Positions 56,721 through 64,000 of a stretch of DNA of 64,000 nt are shown piece after piece (positions within the stretch are counted from its first letter, which is position 1; the number at the start of each line of letters is the position of its first letter). Both the position numbers and the translations under genes were made by a program. The notes under the pieces were generated by a model. The model saw nothing but the letters and a program-made list of their open reading frames with translations. It ran no database searches and was not told the origin of the DNA. Source of the DNA: Tipula vernalis (Eukaryota; Arthropoda; Insecta; Diptera; Tipulidae); NCBI GenBank assembly GCA_958295665.1, contig OY282560.1, positions 97,627,930 to 97,691,929 on the forward strand. The letters are read 5' to 3'.

Positions 56721-59154
56721 TCTACATTCTTTATCAATGGTTATTAAAAGGCCGTTTTATTGGGCAGACCAATTAATTATACATTCGTACCACCCTAATT
56801 AGCATAATTAAGCATTTCAAACAGTTAGAACGAATAATCTTGATGAAAATTGATACGTGAAGGTTTCAATATATGTATATACAAAACATAATATGTGTGT
56901 TGTTGTAAGCCAGTTCCTATCGATCACAAAGTTTACCGTTACACCAATCAGAATAGAATTCTGAATTGAATTATTAATGAAAAAAAAAAAAATAGAAACT
57001 AATACAGTTTGACATGTTGTTGATTATTTCGTCTGAAACAGTATTTTATTTGTTGATCGCACACCAAGGCGAATAGGTACATATAGTATAAACAATATCA
57101 AATTGTAATTGATACAATATTGATAAATATTAGTACCAGTTGAAAACATACATCTGAATATGTATTTGTACAGCTGGTGTACAGTATCTGTGCTAATATT
57201 TAGACTCCATTTGTGTCATTACTGCGGCACAATAGTAATAATAATAATAAAACAACACAGAACGCTAGATGTTGGTGGAAATTGTCTAAATATTAAATTG
57301 ATACACACGGGTGTATAATGGATCCGTGTACAAGTATTTGTCATAGAGATACACATAGAAACAGAGAAAATCTGTATGTAATCTATTTACTGTTCTTATT
57401 TTATTTACTTCTTACATTAATACCCAAAAGACATTCGTGGTATGCTAATTAAAATAATTATAGAATTCTTATAGGAACTAAATGCATTTAGGTATTTACA
57501 GAAAAGAGTTCACTGTATATTGGTTATAAATACATAGAAGCGCGCGCGTATATGTATATACTCTTTAAGAAGCCTACCTACCTGATAGTGACATAAATAT
57601 ACACGATAAAGTTAAACAAACTAGTGCCACGCAATAAACATCTTAAGCTGTACAGGTGTTCCACTATATGCAATAAGAATAACACATTTAAACATCTTTT
57701 TGAAAAAAAAAAAAAAAAAAAAAAAAATGTTTATACGTGATATTTATAGGTTTCTTAAGATTTGACGAAGATTTTTTTATTTTATTTCTTATTATTGTTA
57801 TTTAAAAGAAGAAAAAAAAAATCTAGAAATGTATTTGTTAACTGTCTAATTTGCACACCATTGACTGTGTGAAACAAAACTGGAATTTCAAGTTTTTTTT
57901 TTCTAAGACAGTATTGGTTTTGTATATCTTATATCGTACTTATGTATTTATGTATATACACATATACTATATACACGTACATACGGTTTTCTTATAAATA
58001 ATAAATAAGACACGATATATTTAAAAAGGCATTGGCTGCTTTCTTTGTTTCTTCTATTCTACTCCATCCCAATACATAAACATTAGTGGGTATTGTTGAT
58101 GAACCTGTTTTCATTTTTTTTCGTCTTGTGTATTTTCGAGAAAATTATTTATTTTTACAAATTAAGAAAATTAACCAAAATTACAATTAAAATTTAAAAA
58201 TTATTCGAAATTTTTCTTCTCTGAATTATTTGTGATAAGACGAAATCATTTTTTTTTGTTTAAATTTTCACAAGAAAAATAAAAAACCAACATAAAAATT
58301 AAGAATTTCAAGAAAATACTCTTCAACGCAATTTTGAATAATTTTGAAAAAAAAAAAAACTTGTAAAAACCGTAGGAATACTCAACATACCTGTTTGTAT
58401 ATGTACTCGTATAAACACTAAATGCCATACATTTACAAATTATAGGAAAATATATTTTCAGTAAAATCAATTTGTATTAAAAAATTATGAAAAATTTTCA
58501 CGTACCGAAAAGCAAGTGTGTAATGTATGTATACACTCGTATACTCGTATAATACACATAAGATTGTAAATTATTAGTGTATTGCCCAGTTTTAAAATAT
58601 ACCAAGATTTAATCCGGCGAATTTTACCTATAAATTTACAGTTCCTCTTCATAAGTGTTACAAACATATCCGCAATTAAATGTGAATTTTAATTCTTCCA
58701 AATTTTAAAATTTTCGAAATTATTAATGTGTCATCAAAAATTTGTAAAATTCAGAATTTTAAAAGTTGTTTAATTTAGAAATTGATTTAGAAAACGTTTT
58801 GTTTAAGTTTTGAATTTTTATAAATATTGATTTTGAAATTGGAAGTTTCTCAATGCCTGAATTTCGATTTGAAGCTGTGATAAAAATTTTTTTATTTAGA
58901 ATTTTGAACTAAAAGTTAAAAATTATTCTAATTAATTTTAAAATCTTAATTAAAATTTAAGATTTTTAATTTATTCTACAAGTCAAAAAAAAAAAAAACT
59001 CGTACATTTGATTAGATTTGATTTTTCCGACTTCAACTTCTAAATTGTATATTAGGAATTTAAAACTTTTAAGAATTTTGAGGTTAATTTTTTTTTTTTT
59101 TTAATTAAATTAGGAAATTTGTAATATAATTATTTTCCTGTCCTTTATTGTCGG
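56721..59154. other. AT-rich stretch without a recognised gene
   Basis: Many TATGTATATAC-type runs, a 26-base poly-A at ~57,702-57,727 and other A/T homopolymers. Small ORFs are low-complexity. Nothing coding or structural that I can support. A host intergenic or intronic origin is possible. Confidence 0.5.
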
Positions 59155-59187
59155 CGTTAAATAGCGAATGGAGCTTTTTCCGTCCGA
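59155..59187 (-). repeat. Remnant of 3' LTR of the 59-62 kb BEL element
   Basis: CGTTAAATAGCGAATGG… aligns with the LTR edge at 62,704 (TGTTAATTAGCGAATGG…). 25 bases are identical (59,162-59,186 versus 62,711-62,735). Pol sequence follows directly, so the LTR is cut after ~32 bp. Confidence 0.85.
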
Positions 59188-60055
59188 TGGAGGCCCGTTC
59201 CACCATAATTCCAATGACAACAGTGATTTAGGCGTCATACCCCTAGATACTAAGTCAGCGGGATTTAGTTTCGAATCGATGTGTAACCAGTTTTTTGATT
59301 TAGAGCGCGATTGTATGACAGATACTCGATTTGCCACATAGGTTTTCCACCTAGTGGATGACGAGTTAATCCAGCAGAGAGTAATCATTGAATCAGTTCA
59401 GTAGAAATAATCAGCAATTGTGAAATTAACAACAGCGACAACCTTTTCCATCAATTTTACTAAGAGAAGTGCGGCGCAAAGCTTAAGTCGTGGCAAGGTG
59501 AGTTGCTTTAATGGAGCCACATGGGATTTTGAGCAGAAGAGGGCAATATGATAATTGTTGTCTGCATCACGGAAGCGTACCATGTAATTGTATATCTTGT
59601 GGCTATTGGCATGATTTAAAAATGTGCCGAGGAATTTTAACACTGTTTCGATCGTCAGATTTGATAGAAAGTTAACCCAATATGTACATTGAGCCATCGG
59701 AAGACTTTCATCCCAGTGTATTTTCAGAGCCCCTAGCTTTTGTAAGAAGATTTTCCCTAGTACGACAACCGACTCGACAAGACCATTTGGATCAAATACA
59801 CTGGCGAGTTGTGAAATGACAATTGTTTTTGTTATTCGTTTGGTATGTACTAAGGACCTAGTGACCTGAATATTGAGATGGTCTCCTGTAGGCTGCCAGT
59901 ACAGACCCAACGATTTCAATATCTTCCGGAAGGTTTCAAGATCTTCCGGAAGAGTGTCTAACAGGAGCTCCTCATGATTGGAACACCATTTCCTTAAATT
60001 CATTTTCATTCTTTCATTTCAACAGATCGTCTACGTAAATATCGTCTTGGATAAC
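59188..60055 (-). pseudogene. BEL/Pao RT end and RNase H
   Basis: DIYVDDLLK (~60,035, catalytic box intact) just after a stop at 60,056; LGLYWQPTGDHLNIQ, TIVISQLASVFDPNGL, IHWDESLP, SKSHVAPLKQLTLPRLKLCA, TDSMITLCWINS, YVANRVSVIQ, NPADLVSRGMTPKSL, ELWWNGPP. It ends there: the rest of pol, with integrase, is deleted and LTR sequence follows. Confidence 0.88.
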
Positions 60056-60808
60056 TTATCTAGCGATAGGATCCTCGTTTTGGTTGTTAATTGCTAGTTG
60101 CAACAAACATCTAGTAGCCAGAAACGGGGCTGAGGTGGTTCCATACGTGACGGTCTTTAGCTTATACGTGCACAAGTCGTCTGAAGAATTGTAGCGCCAG
60201 TAGATATAATGATACTGCTGGTCACCAGGATCAAGCAGTATCTGTCTATACATTTTGCAAATATCTGCACTAAATGCATATAGATGAGCCCTAAAACGAA
60301 GGAGTATGGCGAATAGTTCATTCTGGATTACAGGGCCTGTGAGTAGAATATCATTAAGCGAATAACCATTTGAGGACTTAGCCGAGCCATCAAAGACGAC
60401 CCGCAGTTTTGTTGAAGTAGAATCTGGTTTTATGACGCAATGATGCGATAAATAAAAATTTGGCTGTTCGACAGTGGCCACCAATTCCATGTGATTTAAG
60501 TTTTCATACTCGGACATAAACTTGTTGTAACTCAACCGAAGTTGGGGATTTTGATCTAAGTTACGTTCAAGATTTAGGAATCGTCTCTGTGCCCGAACTG
60601 CTGAATCGCCTAGCACTGAGGGTGCCTCAGTAAATGGTAGTTTTACCACGAAGTGGCCGGTAGTATTTCTTGAAAATGTATTTCGAAAATGTAACTCGCA
60701 CTCGTTATTATCAAGTGGATTTGTGCTGATTACATCACATTGGTCGTTTTCCCACATACTTTCTAATAGCTCATCTGGTCGATCCGACTCCACGTTTGTG
60801 GCTACCAT
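60056..60808 (-). pseudogene. BEL/Pao linker and RT fingers/palm
   Basis: LLESMWENDQCD, TGHFVVKLPFTEAP, MVATNVE… leading to LNHMELVATVEQPNFYLSHH, VIKPDSTSTKLRVVFDGSAK, GYSLNDILLTGPVIQNELFA, ICKMYRQILLDPGDQQYHYI and YKLKTVTYGTTSAPFLATRC. 250 codons open, the least damaged BEL RT in the window. Confidence 0.92.
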
Positions 60809-61545
60809 GTTATAATATTTTGACGTTGTCGCAGCTCCCAGAACTATCCACCCTAACCTTGTATTTTGCAGGGACGGCAGATTTTCTGCCAGTTTAATTT
60901 GTCCTGTGGATTGTAATTGCTAGGTGGATGTTGTGTGGAATTGGCCAAGAAGAAACATTTACTTACTTTGTAGGTTGATAACCCGATATTTTTCTTAATA
61001 CATATGCTTCGATTATTGACGAAAAATTGTTTATACGAGAGTGAATATTAAAGGTAGCACTATGCGAAGAGGAGGTAGGCGTACCGCCTAGTCCGCTAAT
61101 CTTCGTATGAGTCACAGTTGTTTTAAGCCCTAATCGTATTGCAAGTGAGTTGGTCGTAACATTCAGTTGTGAACCTGAATCCAGAAGGACTCTAGCGGTC
61201 ACTCTTAAACCGTGATTATCCGAGATATCCACTAGTGCCGTAGCTAAAAATACAAATTTAGACTCCAGTTTAGAAATGTTATTTGTACAATCATCTGAAA
61301 TTTGCATAACGTTCGATGTGTCATTTTGAGAAATAGCAACATGCTGAGATTGGCTACTTTGAAGAGAGATTGTTTGATTTGATGTTTTTGATTCTTGCAG
61401 CATAACGTTCTTTAGTATTGCACAACACGCAGTTGTACAAGTTTGAAGTGGTGAATGCAGTAGCACCTTGCTGTTTTTGGCTTGATGCTGATGGATTTTA
61501 CCTATTTTGTGGCTCAAAAGAAGTTTCGGGATTGGATTCAAACTT
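60809..61545 (-). pseudogene. BEL/Pao protease
   Basis: 192-codon ORF. Degenerate Cys/His part (LQTCTTACCAILKN), a Ser/Gln-rich linker, then protease VTARVLLDSGSQLNVTTNSL and THTKISGLGGTPTSSS. DSG active site intact. A frame change at ~60,960 leads toward the conserved FGW-type linker, poorly readable. Confidence 0.88.
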
Positions 61546-62409
61546 GCTATAATATATACATTCTATTACAACGATTCTGCAGAAAATCGCAAACATCTTC
61601 AAATGTGGGAAGCGCATTACTCTCCATTTTAACTTTGTCTCAGCATCAAATTTTGTGACCATCAAATACACCAACAAATCATCCCAGTATTGAACTGGAC
61701 GACCAAGTGTATTCAATGAACGGATGTGTGCATGAAAATCATCGATAAGATTTAACAATTTTACCGAATTGGCTTTGTCTACAGGTTTAATAGCAAACAA
61801 CGATTTGATATGTTCTTCGACTATTTGAGTCGGTCTATCAAACCTCTCAAATAGCAACCGTCGGGCTTCTTCGTAATTGGCTGCCACGAAATCTAAGTTT
61901 TCAAATGATTTGGCAGCGGTGCCTTTTACTTAGTGTTTGAGATACTGAAATTTGGCCAAACTGTTAAGCTTTGGGTTGTTGTGAACATGGTTATCAAACG
62001 ACTCTATAAAACTATTCCATTTAGTGATTTCCCCAGAGAAGCTACCAAGTGTGATTTCTGGCAACTTTGGAATGAATGTTAATACATCAGGCTTTATGGC
62101 AGGGACTGTACCATTTTTTTGTTTGAATTTTTCCAGCCGTTCTTCGAGGGCTGGTCTCAAGTTGTAATAATAACGGCTTACAATTGAACGATTATCGGGC
62201 GTGTTCTGCTTATCATCTAATGATTCGACGTCCAATTGAGTTTTTTGGAATGAACTATAATGAGTGATGAATTCGGTTAAGCGCAATTTAATTTGTAATG
62301 CAGAAGCACCGTCCAATTTTTCAGTAACAAACTCGTTCAATTCATATAGAGAATCAATGAATGGTTTATTGCTTTGTTTTAATCGCTTTATTTGAGTTTC
62401 CTTAGCCAT
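61498..62409 (-). pseudogene. BEL/Pao gag
   Basis: ATG 62,409. MAKETQIKRLKQSNKPFIDS, LNEFVTEKLDG, LPEITLGSFSGEITKWNSFI, ESFDNHVHNNPKL, LAKFQYLKH then a single stop (~61,931), then AAKSFENLDFVAANYEEARR, LLFERFDRPTQIVEEHIKSL and WDDLLVYLMVTKFDAETKL. One nonsense codon and a frameshift near 61,640 separate it from functionality. Confidence 0.9.
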
Positions 62410-62685
62410 GGTCTGCAGGAGACATAAAATTTAAGAAAAATTTGAAGAATACAGCCACGAATAAAATGCCGTATATTGCACAGGAACATTCGAAATATAA
62501 TAAAATGATGCTCTCGTATGACTTTTGTTGAAACGCAATCAGCGTTGTATACTAACAGCAATGAATAAAATTCTGTATATTACACAGGAACACTCGAAAT
62601 TTTGTAAAATGTTGTTCTCGTATGACTTTTGGAGATTGTATCGACTTGTATAGCCGAAAAATAAATTGGATAATGCCTATGGGGA

Positions 62686-62703
62686 TCCCACTTCTGACAC
62701 CAA
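62686..62703 (-). promoter_or_regulatory. BEL primer-binding site
   Basis: Minus strand TTGGTGTCAGAAGTGGGATC directly after the LTR (62,704). TGG pairs with the CCA end, and TGTCAGAAGTGGGAT with the acceptor and T arm of a tRNA-Leu (recalled). Same tRNA as gypsy elements A and B, but in full register. Confidence 0.75.
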
Positions 62704-63180
62704 TGTTAATTAGCGAATGGAGCTTTTTCCGTCCGCTTCGTACTCTGTTGTTTTTAAAAAAAAGCATAAGAACACAAACTTTTTATTGTAATTATTTAAT
62801 TAATGATATTTAATTTATTTAACAATAATTTGTTTCTACAAAAGTTTTTATTTTAAGAAAAAATAGAATTTCGCTCTACTGCGAATCAAAATGGACTGAA
62901 CCAAACAAAAATGATTTTTTTGTTTTTTACTTATCAATTGTTTGTTATGTTGGTACATATTTAGATTTATTGTTGCGTTGTTAACAATCGGTAAAGGTGC
63001 CTCGTTTAGTACAAACAAACTTCTGTTGAGTTAGCAGACATTCGAGATGTTTCATCTGTTTCAGCTACTCATTATATTTCTAAAACAAAACGAATTGTGG
63101 CTGGATTAAACTTGCATGTTAAAGTTAGCCGAAAGTTTTCAGTCGAACCCTATTAAAGCTAGCCGAAAGTTTCCAGCCAG
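62704..63180 (-). repeat. 5' LTR of the BEL element (outer boundary uncertain)
   Basis: Plus strand starts TGTTAATTAGCGAATGG next to the primer site. The outer end cannot be fixed because the partner LTR is deleted. Contains TTAAAG(T/C)TAGCCGAAAGTTT twice in tandem (63,119-63,176). Confidence 0.5.
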
Positions 63181-63466
63181 TTTAGTATTTTAACCCAATA
63201 GACCATAGGGAGTTTGCCCTTCTAGCAAACTAGTGGTATAAAATTATTGGTTGGTGGGTGAACTGCACCTAAGTTCATAATGTAAAGAGGAAAAGAAAAT
63301 AAGAAAGAGGACAACTTCCGGGATTCAAAAAAGAGATGGAAGTGAAAAAGAAGAGATCCCGTGTGGTGGGAAAAGAATAAAAAATGAGGTAAGAGCAAAT
63401 ATAAAAAGAAATTAAATCTAAAAGAAGTGTGTGTGTTTTTGATCATCGAAAATAATAAGACTAAAG

Positions 63467-63480
63467 TTCAGAAGTGGGAT
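63467..63480 (+). promoter_or_regulatory. Primer-binding site of the right-end gypsy element
   Basis: TTCAGAAGTGGGAT, same as elements A and B, ~100 bp upstream of the gag start. An LTR presumably ends just before it (…GACTAAAG), start unseen. Confidence 0.6.
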
Positions 63481-63583
63481 AAATCCTTAAACAAATGAAT
63501 TAGATTAATATTATTATTATTAAAAAAAAAAAAAATAATAATAATTCCTAATCGTGATTTACTAAAGAAAACGTGTTAATAAA

Positions 63584-64000
63584 ATGACACCGAGAAAAAA
63601 TAAAACCACGGATGCAGATGAAGAAGAAAAAAATGGAAAAAGAGCGATTTGGCATCAGATTTTAATGCATCCGGAAAATATTAAGTGTATTATCCCACAA
63701 TTTGATAATAATGGGGTAAAAATAGAAGGATGGGTGAATAAAATAGAGAAGTATTGCAGCCTGTACAAGTGGTCGGATGAAGTGACTTTATTATATGCAA
63801 TAACAAGGTTAGGAGGTGCACCAAAGCTGTTTTATGAGGCCATCGATAGCGAGATTAAGTCATTTGAAGGTTTGAAAAATGCAATGATCAAGCAATACGT
63901 GGAGGACGAGGCAGATGTTTTCTACAAATTAACAAAAAATATTTATAAGATGTACGCTATAGGAGCATCAGGTGGTTTAAGTGAGCCAGCAGTAGTCAAA
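63584..64000 (+). CDS. Gypsy gag, N-terminal part (cut by window end)
   Basis: Open from ATG 63,584 through the last base, 139 codons with no stop. A charged N-terminus (MTPRKNKTTDADEEEKNGKR) precedes the gag matrix/capsid-like region: IIPQFDNNGVKIEGWVNKIE, YCSLYKWSDEVTLLYAITRL, GGAPKLFYEAIDSEIKSFEG, LKNAMIKQYVEDEADVFYKL. The pattern W-x-x-K-I-E … L-Y-A-x-x-R-L-x-G is that of insect gypsy gags such as element A. No SAP motif. Only the first part is visible; whether the element is intact is unknown. Confidence 0.82.
   Translation, partial: MTPRKNKTTDADEEEKNGKRAIWHQILMHPENIKCIIPQFDNNGVKIEGWVNKIEKYCSLYKWSDEVTLLYAITRLGGAPKLFYEAIDSEIKSFEGLKNAMIKQYVEDEADVFYKLTKNIYKMYAIGASGGLSEPAVVK

Noticed and set aside
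63222..63446. Minus ORF of 74 codons before the right-end gypsy
   Set aside because: Lies in the leader/LTR region; Phe/Leu/Ser-rich antisense of purine-rich DNA, no motif.

Overview
The window is AT-rich eukaryotic DNA made almost entirely of transposable elements, most of them broken, nested or inverted. BEL/Pao and Ty3/gypsy LTR retroelements, AP-endonuclease LINEs, a Helitron, an EnSpm/CACTA-like transposase relic and TIR elements, together with recurring short dipteran-looking TATGTACATA-type motifs, suggest an insect, probably a fly. The species cannot be read from the sequence. I see no convincing intact host gene, tRNA or rRNA. All function calls come from motifs read by eye in translated frames; no database search was run.

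Layout. 0-3 kb: minus-strand gypsy element A (gag-PR-RT), cut by the window start, with primer site and LTR at its 5' side. 3-7 kb: LINE RNase H relic, an interrupted ~165-185 bp tandem array and AT-rich DNA. 7.0-7.4 kb: an unassigned lysine/arginine-rich frame. 7.5-12.3 kb: a BEL element whose 5' half is on plus and 3' half on minus, meeting at about 9,867. 12.3-14.94 kb: a 5'-truncated Helitron with a readable 3' hairpin and CTAG end. 15.6-15.8 kb: a ~95 bp-arm hairpin. 16.0-19.8 kb: gypsy integrase tail and a minus BEL pol split by an 820 bp TA-flanked TIR element. 19.8-21.3 kb: minus RTE/CFDP2-like LINE relic.

22.8-30.2 kb: a CR1/L2-group LINE (ORF1, endonuclease, RT; minus) split by gypsy element B, which has two nearly identical LTRs. 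34.2-42.2 kb: two gypsy C copies joined tail to tail; each outer end is not one LTR but a head-to-head pair of LTRs, so each end is a ~1 kb palindrome. 42.2-43.3 kb: EnSpm/CACTA-like transposase relic. 43.85-44.78 kb: satellite of 146-147 bp period. 44.8-46.9 kb: plus BEL relic carrying a 154 bp MITE, then a minus gypsy relic. 47.0-56.7 kb: a degenerate tandem array into which gypsy element D (48.5-52.3 kb) and a full-length RTE-like LINE (52.5-55.6 kb, 12 bp target duplication) inserted. 59.2-62.7 kb: minus BEL with gag, PR and RT, terminally deleted through a 25 bp LTR/pol repeat. 63.5 kb to the end: start of an open plus-strand gypsy gag.

There is no cellular operon logic here. The genes are replication modules of separate elements: Gag packages RNA, PR matures polyproteins, RT/RNase H makes cDNA from a tRNA primer, IN inserts it; LINE endonuclease and RT prime at a nicked target. 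Nearly every copy has nonsense codons, frameshifts or missing domains. Dense nested elements on both strands look like pericentromeric or piRNA-cluster-like DNA; that is inference.
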